From Tilletiaria anomala UBC 951 (lineage: Eukaryota > Basidiomycota > Exobasidiomycetes > Georgefischeriales > Tilletiariaceae): 55,846 nt of DNA. Of the stretch, positions 25,987-36,484 are shown piece by piece; within the stretch, counting starts at the first letter, position 1; every line of letters starts with the position of its first letter. The stretch is taken from positions 1-55,846 of the forward strand of contig NW_013546907.1 in assembly GCF_000711695.1 (NCBI RefSeq). The letters are read 5' to 3'. Both the position numbers and the translations under genes were made by a program. A model generated the notes under the pieces. It was not told the origin of the DNA. It was given only the letters and a program-made list of their open reading frames with translations, and ran no database searches.

Positions 25987-27886
25987 ATGGCGTCCCTCAT
26001 CGCCATTGTCGACATCAAGGGCAAGTCTCTCATTCAACGATCATACAGAGACGATGTAGCTCCAGCTGCTGTTGAGCGCTTCTTGCCGCTCTTGCTGGAC
26101 ATGGAAGAGGATGCAGGAGGTAGCGCAGTTGCTCCGTGCTTCTCGTCTGAGGGAATCAATTACATGTTCATTCGGCATAACAACCTCTATTGTGAGTGTG
26201 GAGGAGGGCACGAAGCTTGTACTCCCAGCAGCGAAGTGCTCCGCCTTCAGCCCGATATCCTCAAGCCGATTCAAGTACACAAGGCTGAACTTCTCCGTTC
26301 TGGAACTTAGTGCTTGCCTTATCAAGACGGAACAGCAATGCCGCAGAAATTCTCATCTTCCTTCACAAGTTGGCATCGGTAAGGCTTCAGATGGTCGCCC
26401 AACCTCGGGACAGGCGAGATGCCGTGCTGATGCTCATGCACTATCTTCCAATAGGTCCTGGAAGAATATTTCAAGGAGCTGGAGGAGGAGTCGATCCGGG
26501 ATAATTTTGTCATCATCTACGAGCTCCTCGATGAGATGATGGACTTTGGATACCCGCAGACAACAGAGTCCAAAATCCTTCAAGAGTGAGTGCATTCACA
26601 TGCTCTGCGCTTATCGAGTCTCTGACGAACGATCTCTCGTTTCCAGGTACATCACGCAGGAGTCTCACAAGCTAGAAGCGCAAGTACGACCACCCATGGC
26701 AGTGACAAACGCAGTTTCGTGGCGATCGGAAGGCATCAGGTACCGCAAAAATGAAGTATTTTTGGACGTCATCGAGTCGGTCAACTTGCTGGTTAATGCG
26801 AATGGTAACGTCGTACGCAGCGAGATTCTTGGCTCCGTCAAGATGAAGTGCTACCTTAGCGGCATGCCTGAGCTTCGCTTGGGGCTGAATGATAAAGTCA
26901 TGTTTGAAACCACTGGAAGAAGTGAGTCTACCGTGAAGAGTTCAAGCACGCCACGTCCGAGACCTCTGACGTGACAATCTCGTTTCTGGCACTTCAGCTG
27001 CTCGTGGCAAAGCGATCGAAATGGAAGATGTCAGGTTCCACCAATGTGTGCGCCTTGCTCGCTTCGAGAATGATCGAACGATTTCATTCATCCCACCAGA
27101 TGGAGAGTTTGAGCTCATGTCGTATCGTCTCAGCACCCAGGTCAGACCTCTGATCTGGGCAGAAGCCGTCGTCGAGCGCCATGAAGGAAGCAGGATAGAA
27201 TTCATGGTCAAGGTAAAGGCGCAATTCAAGAGGCGAAGCACCGCGAACAACGTCGAGATCAGCATTCCTGTACCGGATGATGCCGACTCTCCAAAGTTCA
27301 GAGTGAGTGGATCATGAGCATGCTTATTGTTTCGCAAGAGCTGACCGCTTGCACTTGATGTCCAGGCGGCGGCTGGTTCGGTGCACTACGCCCCTGAGAA
27401 TTCTGCTATGGTTTGGAAGATCAAACAACTTGGGGGCGGCCGTGAATTCATGATGCGCGCCCACTTCGGACTACCAAGTGTCAAAAATGGTGCGTATGAG
27501 TGCATTCAGTGCAGCTTCTTCTCCTGCTTCCTGGACTCTGACTTCCTCTCTCTTCCCATTTCCATTGTGCCCTTCGCTAGACGAAAATATCGACAGGCGA
27601 ACGCCCATCAGCGTCAAGTTTGAAATTCCTTACTTTACCGTCTCCGGCATCCAGGTTCGATACCTCAAGATCGTCGAAAAGTCGGGCTACCAAGCTTTGC
27701 GTGAGTTTGTTTCTTGCGCGCTTACATTGTTGTGTCACACTTTCACTCATTCAAGAGCTATATCTTCCTTCTGTTTGCTATGTGCTTCCAGCTTGGGTGC
27801 GGTACATCACCCAGCACGGAGAATACGATCTGAGGACCCAAAGCGAAAAAGCTGCAGGCGTTCGGTTGGCGCCGATCGAAGGTTGA
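25987..27886 (+). CDS. APM1: AP-1 clathrin adaptor mu subunit
   Basis: The medium chain of AP-1 recognises YxxPhi signals on cargo at the trans-Golgi network and endosomes. Eight exons join in frame: 25987-26191, 26311-26378, 26455-26585, 26647-26921, 26998-27302, 27366-27489, 27581-27700 and 27792-27886, giving 440 residues. The longin-like N-domain shows IAIVDIKGKSLIQRSYRDDV, FIRHNNLY and EYFKELEEESIRDNFVIIYE. The mu homology domain starts at VSWRSEGIRYRKNEVFLDVI and includes LIWAEAVVERHEGSRIEF and WVRYITQHGEYDLRT. The match to AP-1, not AP-2, is clear from FKELEEESIRDNF and YPQTTESKILQEYIT. The usual family ending at DLRT is followed here by 16 extra residues. It converges on CHS5 with 198 bases between stops. 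Confidence 0.96.
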
Positions 27887-28084
27887 GTCGCGCATTGCCT
27901 TTCGGAGATTGGGATTCGCCATCCCCGATGTATTATTCGCAGATCTCTCGTCCAATACGAATGAGATGGGTATTGCTGCACTTGCTCATCCACTGTCACT
28001 TCTGCGGTCGTTTCTGCAAAGCTGCAGCAATAACTTCAAACCAGCTTCAAGTGGTTACATTACATACGGCTTGCAGGCTACACG

Positions 28085-29807
28085 CTAGGAGAGGTCAATT
28101 TCCTCCTCTTCTGGCAAGCCGGGATCGTCCGTAGTGACGAGGCTGACGTCGCCTAGGTTGTCGGCCGCATTCGACGCGACACCCACAGTTGCTGCAGCTG
28201 ACAACTGCTCTGGCTCTTGCTCTCCGCCGTGATCATGCGCTGCGGCAGTGTACTCAGGCGTGGGCACTTCCATGCCCGCTACGACACGATTCTGTGGAAC
28301 CAGTGCGGCGGCTTGGGCGTATCCGGTCGGTGCTGACGTTGCCGCCGCGCCGATATTGGCATACTGCGCGTCCTTCTCGAAAGGCATTGGGGGCACTGTA
28401 TTGGCTGAGTCGTCTTCAACTTCTGCGCTCGCATTTAAGGTCGACTGCGGCGTCGCCAGTGGGGTCGCTGCCGAGTCCTCTGATGCTGCTGGAGCTTGCG
28501 CTTGTGAAGAAGCATTTGACGTCATGTCGCCTTGCTCTGTATCCGTCTCGGCGGCGGTAACGACGCCGACAGGCATGCCTTCCCGCACACTTACGCCTCC
28601 AGTCCTTGTCTCTCCTGTCTGCGCGTCGATGTGCGGAACATGGCTGGGCGTCTGCGGTTCCATCCCGTTCGCTGTGACGGGTGTCGGAGGCATCATGTGT
28701 GTCGCGTCAGATGCGGAGGAGCTCGGTGGTTGGCGGATCTGGGCAACCGTCTCGCGGATCGTGGATGCGTTTGGAGGGTCTTGGCCAAGATAGTAGGCGG
28801 AGATGGGAACCATTCTAAAAGGAGAAAGATCACGAAAGGTCAGCATGCTGTCTCTGATCTAGCAAACTGCTCTTACAACTACATATCGCACACCCACCTC
28901 TTTTGTGTGTAGCAGGCGAAGAGCCAATGTGGCTGAACTATGGGTATGCTGAGCTGCGCCGCTTTGTTGTGCATAGTGCCCATGCTACCTTTGACGCCAT
29001 CTCCTTTGTTTCGCGGATCAGTGCAAATGAAATGCGTTGTTTCGATCTGGATCTTCTCCGTCCACTTTTGGCAGCCCATCAACTTGAGCACGTCCTTAGC
29101 CGCTTCTTCCAGTTCGGGATCCTCAATGTGGCCAAAGCAGACGGCGATACCGGATGTGTCTTGGACGGTGTGTGTGCGTGTTTTGACGGGCAGAGATGAT
29201 AGCGTTCCAGCGGTCGTTCGCAGCAGGAGATGGAAAGAGTAATCGGCATCGACGTCTAGGCCTGATAGTTTGGTGCTGGTGTTGTGCAATGGATTCGGGA
29301 TGGGCGCCAATCGCTGACCGTTTCGAAAGATATCGAGACCGATCAAAGAGGCAGAAGCAAGAAAGATACGGTCCCATTCTAGTGTGACCGAGGTCTGCGT
29401 AACGTTGCGCAATCTCAATGTAGGCGCTGAATCAGATGGATAGGAGAAGCAAATGGTGCCTCAGATCAGCGGCGATCGCAGATGGGCAAAGAATCGACCA
29501 GGGACTCACCAGCTGGGCCGACCTTTCCGAAAGTATCGAGAATATCCTCTTGCAATTCCTCAAACTCCTCCTTGTGTCTCCACTCCTCGTTCTCATTTCG
29601 CAGGACCTTGATGTTGACGACGCTCCCGCTGCTGACGCCTTGCGGGAGAAGCAGGCTGGGGAACTCGATGAGCGAAGCGCGTTCGCCGATGAGGATTGCC
29701 ATGCCGGCATCGAGCTTGCCGACGGTGAAGGTGAAGTATTCGTCGTTGTGGGAGGCGGGCATGGACCTCATCGCTGACGATGCCATGGTGCCGTGTGTGG
29801 ATGCCAT
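28085..29807 (-). CDS. CHS5: Chs5-like exomer scaffold protein
   Basis: Chs5 with its Arf1-binding partners forms exomer, a trans-Golgi coat that exports chitin synthase Chs3 and a few other cargoes. Exons are 29807-29510, 29426-28898 and 28814-28085, giving 518 residues. The N-terminal dimerisation part shows FTFTVGKLDAGMAIL, LIEFPSLLLPQGV and GSVVNIKV. A fibronectin III domain spans about 100-185 (TLRLRNVTQTSVTLEW) and a BRCT domain about 190-275 (VCFGHIEDPELEEA, THFICTDPR, IPIVQPHWLFACY). The tail of about 240 residues is acidic, Ala/Pro-rich and ends in EEEEIDLS. This domain order is diagnostic. An in-frame ATG at residue 8 is an alternative start. The gene diverges from SKI8. Confidence 0.95.
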
Positions 29808-30391
29808 CGCGAACCTCGCGGCAATCGTCTACGTCTTGCGGCGAAGAGACTTTTGTTCTGGACGCGAGCTCTGCAGCTGCACCTATCGACGCTACTGCTG
29901 TGTCTGTCCCTCCTCACGCTCGATGACCGTCTTTGCCATGCCATGTGCATCAACCATCACGCCAAGCACGTACTGCTCACTGGAGATGAGCAATTCAGAA
30001 GATGTTGTTTGTCGCTGTGGCGCTGCTTTGGCGCACAGAAACAGCAGCGAGGCAGCCTGCTGCCCGGTGCAGTGGGGAGCGCAGTTCCGCCCAACGACTC
30101 GCCAGTGCAAGACTTCCATTACCGATCACATCATCTCTCTTGCACGTCCTTGAGGCTTCAAGGAGGACGGACATATACAGCGTGCTGGGACATGCTCGAG
30201 CACACTGTCAAACGGCAAATAGGGACAATATGGTGAGTACCAGGGTCAAAAGCCCGGCGTAGGCGGTTTGCGCCCTGAACAGACGCGCTGACTTCATGTT
30301 CTGCACACCCCCTCTCAACATCATAGTCGCTTCAATTCCTTGCCGATTACACTTCTTCCTCCAGTGGGTGCACGCATCGCGGTGCTGATAA
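29808..30391. other. Divergent promoter region, CHS5 and SKI8
   Basis: This 584-base gap lies between two outward genes. Near the SKI8 side, ATG at 30230-30232 is followed directly by a GTGAGT donor, and a CTTCCTCCAG acceptor lies at 30355-30364. This could be a 5' UTR intron of SKI8 (30233-30364). No further gene is evident. Confidence 0.45.
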
Positions 30392-31933
30392 ATGGCTCGC
30401 TTGCTGATATTTCGCCATAACTTTCCGTCTATAGAGCATGACTGTCCTATCTGGACTATTGCTACATCGTCCAAAGTCGTCTGGTCAGCCTCAGCTGACG
30501 GTGCGATCAAAGCTTGGGACATCAACTCGGGCCGCTCCATCGGTAGCATTCAATCCCCTCACAGAAATGCAGTCACCTCCCTTTCTGTCTCCGAATCCCA
30601 AGGCTGGATGACCACCAACAGTCTGGATGGCAGCCTGGCTCTCTGGAAGATCCAATCGTTCCACGACCAACAAACACGATTGCCCAAAGTTGACGATCTT
30701 GTTGCTGCTCGAGGAGCCTCTTCCCCAACGCAAGAAGGCGATCGCAACGAAGCGACCGAATCGATGGTGCCTCCAAATGGTGAAAATTCCCGAGCATTAA
30801 AGGACGAAGCGCAAGAGGTGACCTCTTGCTTAGCATATTGTCCTAGCGTTGCACGCATGGCGTTCCCTGGCGAGCGCACGCCATTTCCGATAGGTATGTC
30901 ACTCGCGGCAATAACCGTAGCATACAGCCAGCCATGTGGCGATGCACTGACTGATATCATGTCTCCTCCTGTAGATGCATATACGAGCGATTTGCACCCG
31001 AACAAACCGATCCTGGCAACAACGGGTAACACTGCCTCACTCTCTCTATACCGGATCACCGTGGATAACTTGGCGAGCACGAACGATTCACAAGAGCAAT
31101 CGCCGCTTTCTACCTTCCTTACGCCTCTCCGACGCTTTCGTGCAAACGCCGTCATCCACCCTAAAGACCATGCATCAGCCTCATCGGCAACGCGCAGCCT
31201 CGCGCGCAACCCTATTCCAACATCGGCGCGCAAAGGCTGGGGCATGTGTGTGCGCTTCACGCCAGCCGGCAGCATGGTCGCTGTCGGGACGGACTCAGGG
31301 CAGGTGATCGTGCATGATGTAGAGAGTGGCGCAGTCATTGCTTTGTTCAGCAATCACGCAGCGCCCATTCGCAGCCTGAGCTTTTCGCTTGCTCCTGTGC
31401 TGGGCAGCGTAAATTCAGCAGCCGCGCCGCTGAGCGGCCATCGCGGTTCCTCAGGATCGAGCAGTCTTTCAGATCTAGAGAGACGGCTAGACCACCTCAG
31501 TGTTGGCTCGGAGGACTTGACACTTTCCGTCCATGACGCGAGAGACCTGAGGGAGCAAGGCCAGCAGGCGTCAGGTACCGTCGTCGCTATGCTCCAAGGG
31601 CACGCCAAGATGGTCGTCGATGCTTCCATTCGCGGGGACGGCCGGATCTTGGCTTCTACGTAAGTAAAATAGGAACGTCTCTGACAGTCTCGGCAGGCCA
31701 CGCCACTCACGCCTGATGTCTATCGGTGACCCTATAGCTCCACCGACAAGACGATCAAACTGTGGGACCTCGCTGCATCACCCAAAGTATGCGTCTGCAC
31801 GATCGCCGAGGATGGCGCCATGTGGTGCCTGCGATGGATCAACGACGGTAAATTTGTCGCCGCCGGCGATCAGGGCGTCGTCAGATGGTACAGGGGGGCA
31901 GGGGTGGGCACGAGCGCAGGGGAGGACTTGTAG
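30392..31933 (+). CDS. SKI8: Ski8-like WD40 protein
   Basis: Ski8 is the WD-repeat subunit of the Ski complex that feeds RNA to the cytosolic exosome; in fungi it also acts in meiotic break formation. Exons are 30392-31659 and 31738-31933, giving 487 residues. WD signatures are seen at CPIWTIATSSKVVWSASADG with IKAWDI, at GWMTTNSLDGSLALWKI, at GWGMCVRFTPAGSMVAVG with VIVHDV, and across the intron at STDKTIKLWDL. It ends in AMWCLRWINDGKFVAAGDQG and VVRWYRGAG, close to the C-terminus of Ski8 proteins. Two disordered loops (about residues 100-160 and 345-390) lengthen it beyond yeast Ski8 (397). The N-terminal ten residues are uncertain because a start further upstream through a spliced leader is possible. 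Confidence 0.8.
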
Positions 31934-32094
31934 TGGGAGCAAGGAAGTGGAAAATGGAAGGCTGCCGGCCGCCGCGGCCAACGCATCTGTTCACCAGTTA
32001 ACGTGTCCACGAGCAGGCGCTTAGGCGCAATATACTGTTACATAGACTGGGGGCAAGGTACCCGAAAAGCGGGATTGAGCTGGCATATGGCTAG

Positions 32095-33228
32095 CTAGCG
32101 ACCTGGGCCTGATTGCTGCTGATTCGAGACGAGCGACAAGGGCGGCATCGGGCCGGGCCCAGCGTGGCCTGGAGGGGGCGGCATTATCTCATGTTGCTGT
32201 TGATGCTGCTGACCGCTGCCGCCACCGTTGGCTGCCGCAGCAGCTGCAGCCTGTTGCTGCTTGTCCTTGTACACGCGCGCACGAATGTCCAAGAGCGCCT
32301 GCTCCGACAGCCCGAAGAATTCGTCTAGTGGAAAATGCAGGCGCGCCTCGAGTGCAGAGATACCGGATGCGTTCAGCTGAGCTCGCCGCGGCCCGGCGGC
32401 TTGGCGCATGCTGCGGCTGCCGCTCGTGCTCGCGCCTGCTGCAATGTTGCTGAACAGCTGGCCTTGGCCATCATTCATCTGGGCGTTGCGACCGGCATTG
32501 CTGAGCGTGAGCATGTCTTGCGCCTGCTGGTACTGCTGCTGTTGCTGTTGCGCGCTGGCCTGGCCACCGCTGGAGTTCCAGCTGCCGCCGTTGCTGTTGC
32601 TGCTGTTGTTGTAAAAGCTCGGCTCGGGCCACGACATGCCAGGAGGCAGATACGGGGTCATGTTGTTGAAATTCGAGTGTTGCGCAAACTCGCCGCCCAT
32701 TGCTAGCTGGCCATCGACAGTTTGCTCCTCAGCGCCATCTGCGCCGTCGCCGGCTCTATCAGAGCGGTCCTTGCGCGGGCGTCCCCGCTTCTTTCCTGTG
32801 ACCGTCGTCTTCTTGGGGGATGAGCTCAGGTCGCGCGGGACATCCCTGCGAGGCCGTCCGCGAGGCGGTGCGTCCGATGCACGAGGTCCGTCCCTGCGGC
32901 CTTTAGGCCTACCGCGTGCTTTTTTCTCTCCGGTGGGAAGCAGCGGGTTCTTGTCTTTGGAGCCCTTGGGCCGGCCTTTCTTCTTTTGCTCGGGCAACGC
33001 GACTTCCGGTGCGAGCAGTCCCTGTTGAGGATTCGACGCGACGCCTCCGTACGCGGGTGGTTGCGCCATGGCGCTTGATCCTTGCTGCAGCTGCATGTTG
33101 ACTTGTCCGTTCTGTGCTCCGACTTCACCGGCATGGTTGCTGGATGCCGCACCCGCGTGCGCTGCTGGGTGCATCTGCGTCTGGTGGTGCGATGCTTGTG
33201 ACCGTGTGCGGCCGATGAGGTAGGACAT
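32095..33228 (-). CDS. AT-hook protein with polyglutamine tracts
   Basis: A 377-residue ORF starts at ATG 33228. Four AT-hook cores (GRP) lie at residues 85-87, 106-108, 124-126 and 149-151, each flanked by Lys or Arg (KKKGRPKGSK, ARGRPKGRR, PRGRPRRD, KKRGRPRK). These bind the minor groove of AT-rich DNA. The second half is Asn/Gln/Gly-rich, with a Gln run near residue 230 and Ala and Gln-His runs after residue 320. No other DNA-binding or enzymatic domain is seen. A role as a chromatin or transcription cofactor is likely from the family pattern, but the exact job is unknown. It converges on SKI8, 161 bases away. Confidence 0.85.
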   Translation of the reverse strand: MSYLIGRTRSQASHHQTQMHPAAHAGAASSNHAGEVGAQNGQVNMQLQQGSSAMAQPPAYGGVASNPQQGLLAPEVALPEQKKKGRPKGSKDKNPLLPTGEKKARGRPKGRRDGPRASDAPPRGRPRRDVPRDLSSSPKKTTVTGKKRGRPRKDRSDRAGDGADGAEEQTVDGQLAMGGEFAQHSNFNNMTPYLPPGMSWPEPSFYNNSSNSNGGSWNSSGGQASAQQQQQQYQQAQDMLTLSNAGRNAQMNDGQGQLFSNIAAGASTSGSRSMRQAAGPRRAQLNASGISALEARLHFPLDEFFGLSEQALLDIRARVYKDKQQQAAAAAAANGGGSGQQHQQQHEIMPPPPGHAGPGPMPPLSLVSNQQQSGPGR

Positions 33229-34010
33229 GATGCGTAGTAGCCAATGCGTTTCCTACTTGATGATCCCCACTGTGTGGTTGCTGTTGCACCCCGGTGAGGA
33301 CGAGCTTCGAAGACGGGGTATGTGGTGTGCAACGGGTCTGGAGTCTGTACGGTGTTGGATGCCAGCTGGATATCGGATATCAATTCTTTTGCTGCGGATG
33401 CGATGTTTATTATCAGTTCTTTTTTCTGCTGTGTTGATCGCGTAGGCCTAGCTCCATCACCGCCCCTCCGTGACAGACGGGTGCTCGTACTCACGCGTCG
33501 GCGCAGCACACAAGTCTACGGAGAGCTCTTCCCAAAAGGGCCGTCGGGATTCAAGCTGCTTGTTGCAAACGTACTCCAGCCGTGCGTGCTTGGTCGTGCG
33601 TTGAAGAACGAGGTGGACCTGGGTGAGGTGATGGCGTACAATGGAGAAAAAGAAAAATTTGCTGTGCGGCGCGGTGCCGTTGGCGGACGTGCGGCAGATG
33701 AGCAGCCACTAGTGGCAATAGTATACCCAGGAGCGCAGCGAAGGACGCGCGCGTGGCAAGTCGGAAAAAGAATCAAAATGCATCTCTACATGTCGCGCTA
33801 CAGTACACTCTACATGTATGCATCCATCCATCCATACGTCACATCTCGCTTCTGTTCTCAGCTCACCGGCGGCATCTCCATGCTTGCTTGTATGGTGCAG
33901 AACACGGGAGCGTGGAGGGTGTTGGGCTTTGCGGACGCCTCGCCGCAAACCTACCTGCGAAACTCTCTTGCACTTGTAAGATACATTTAGCTGTCACCTG
34001 ATGGATCTGC
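33229..34010. other. Intergenic, AT-hook upstream and D2HGDH downstream
   Basis: This 782-base gap holds the upstream region of the AT-hook gene and the 3' flank of the dehydrogenase gene. A small CCAT tandem run lies near 33823-33834. No gene is supported. Confidence 0.5.
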
Positions 34011-35963
34011 TCATACTTGAATGTACTGCACATGTTGGAAAGCAGCGTCACGATGCGTGAGTCATCAGCATCGCTGCTGTGCTTGACAGGGGCGGCAGAG
34101 TCATCTATACATACCTTGTACGGCGATAGAATACCCTTCGGGTCAAACACCTCCTTGATCTTCTTCATGTACTCGATCGACGTCGCGCTCTTCGAGTACC
34201 CTATCTTCGTGGCCTTCATCAGTCCCAGCCCGTGCTCAGCAGAGATGGAACCGCTGCGCACCAGGGTAAGAGAGAGGGAGAGAATATGCTCCATCAGCTG
34301 ATCATGGCTTGGGATCGATTTGGCTGCACCTCGTACGAAGGAACTCACTTGACATTGCTCGTCCATTCATAGATGTACGGCTCGATAACGCTCTCGAGTT
34401 TCGGGTCGTACGAGTCTGCGACGATGTTGATGTGCAGGTTTCCATCGCCGATATGCCCGTAGCCGACGACTGTCTTGATACCGTTGCCCATGACGCCCTG
34501 CTGTTCGAAGCGATTCCGCATCTCCACGACTAGCTCGTTCATCTTCGCGATCGGCATGCTCAGGTCGTACTTAAACACGCTGCCAAGCTTGCCTGCTGCT
34601 TCCGGGATTGATTCACGCAGAGCCCACAGCCCTTGTGCTTGCGACTCATCTTGAGCCAGTACGCCGTCGACGATTGTTTCGGACTCCATAAGCTCCTCAA
34701 GCAGGCCAGTGAGTTTCTGGATATGAGCAATGCTTAGTGACGGTTCTACAGACGTGAAGGTTTCATGGACGCACGCACCTCATCGTCATGGTCCTTCTTA
34801 CTGCCGCTGGTCTCAATGAGGACGTAGAATGGATATCGATCGCTGAATGGATCCTTCACGCCCCGGGTCGCGTGCTTCTGGACAAGATCGAACGCATCCT
34901 GATCCATAAACTCGAATGCCGATAGAATCTCTCCGCAGTGCTGCCTGGTCTTAACAAAAGTATTCTGAATATCCTCGAAGCTTGAGAGACCAAATACAGC
35001 AACATTCTGCGCCTCGGGCCGTCGCGGCGTGATGATCGAGACGCCGGTAATGAGGCCGATGGTCCCTTCACTCCCGATGAAAAGCTGCTTCAGGTCGAAA
35101 CCGGTGTTGTCCTTGCGCAGGGTGCTAAGCCCGTCGAGCACGGTTCCATCTGGAAGAACAACTTCAAGACCGAGAACATTACCATGAAGAGAGCCGTACC
35201 GCAGGAAACGCAGCCCACCTGCATTCGTTGCCACGTTGCCACCGATGTGGCAGCTTCCCTTTGCTCCCAGGTCCAGCGGCATCATGTACCCCTTTTCTGC
35301 GACGTAGTTATCGAGAGATTCCAACAAGCAGCCAGCGTCGCAAACGAGCGTGCCTGCGGTAGCATCAAACGAACGGACTTGGTTCAGTTTGCTGAGGTTG
35401 ATGATGACCTCGTCGAACACGGGCACCCCGCCGCCGACCAGGCCAGTGTTGCCGCCCTGAGGGACAACAGCAATGTTCTTGCTGTAGCAGTACTTCATGA
35501 CTTTGGAGACCTCTTTGGTAGACTTGGGCTTGATGACGCATTGCGACTTGCCGTGGTACTTATCCATCCAATCGTTGTTGTACCCGTCCAGCTCATCCGG
35601 CGCCACTTGGCTGACGTTGGTCGAGGAGGACGCCGGCTTGATCGTCGTGAGCAAGCTGGTTTCCGGCGACGACAGGCACTGCGCTAGTGCGTCAATGTCT
35701 TCGCCCGAAAGTTTTGCAAAGGCAGGCGAGCGAGAGACCTCGGTGGCTAGGCTTCTGCATGAGCCAAGCGGAGTAGGTGCGTTCATGCACAGAGCCCTTG
35801 TTGAGGAAGCGCCTGCAACTCCTCTCCCAGAGTTCGCTCGGCCGTTTCGTACAGCGCGCACCGACGAGAAGGCCCTCGAGGCGGCGGCTTGCGTTGGTTT
35901 TGCGACGCCATTCCAGCTGACGCTCTTGAATAAAGAAGTACTGGCGTACTTGGTGCAGGACAT
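34011..35963 (-). CDS. Mitochondrial D-2-hydroxyglutarate dehydrogenase (FAD, Dld2/D2HGDH type)
   Basis: Oxidises D-2-hydroxyglutarate to 2-oxoglutarate using FAD; related enzymes use D-lactate. Exons are 35963-34779, 34716-34349, 34253-34115 and 34025-34011, giving 568 residues. The first 75 residues are basic and Ser/Ala-rich (SRAFSSVRAVRNGR), a likely mitochondrial presequence. The FAD-binding part shows VVPQGGNTGLVGGGVPVFDE (about 167-186) and HIGGNVATNAGGLRFLRYGS. The C-terminal part shows GYGHIGDGNLHIN (480-492) and GSISAEHGLG (519-528), which carry the metal- and substrate-binding His and Glu of the family. The last exon of 15 bases was placed because the family ends at NPYK-like residues and a GTATGT donor follows PYK. 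Without that splice the frame runs on for about 80 unconvincing residues. Confidence 0.92.
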
Positions 35964-36484
35964 CGTGATTTGAGGCTTTGCAGCGAAGCGGCTCAGAAAT
36001 CCCCGGTGCGGTACCGCTACCTCTCGACGATCGGTATCGACGTCGAACTGGCGGCCAAGTTTCTGCTGCCGCCAGATACCAAACGGTCAAGGAGCAACGA
36101 AAGACCACACAAAGAAGATCAAGACTAAGTGGGGGAGGTTACCACAACCTGCAAGAGGACCATTACTTACGAAGCTACCAACTATTCATTATCGTTGCGG
36201 AGATCTTCGGCCACAGCAAAAAAGAAAGGAACCGCGCCAGAACAACAGCTCCAAAAGACACTGACACTGGCACACTGCCGCTGCGCCGTGACCAGGCAAG
36301 TCCAATCCTACTTGTTCATTCGCACTCTGGAGTTGTTGTAGGGTTGGCTGATCTGAGCTCCACTGCTCATCGCCTGAGTGGGTGAGTCGGGCACCTCCAT
36401 CATCAGCACCATCATCACATTAGCTTTGGAGCACACAGACAAGGAAGAGAGAGAGAGCAAGCGAAGGCGAGGGGAGCCTCCAAC
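35964..36484. other. Divergent promoter region, D2HGDH and TFG1
   Basis: This 521-base gap lies between outward-facing genes. A purine-rich run (GAGAGAGAGAGC and neighbours, about 36439-36470) lies just before the TFG1 start, probably in its leader. Nothing else is evident. Confidence 0.5.

Noticed and set aside
33863-34114. Read-through extension of the dehydrogenase to 33863
   Set aside because: The family ends at PYK, and a GTATGT donor with a good branch site and acceptor gives a stop after four residues.
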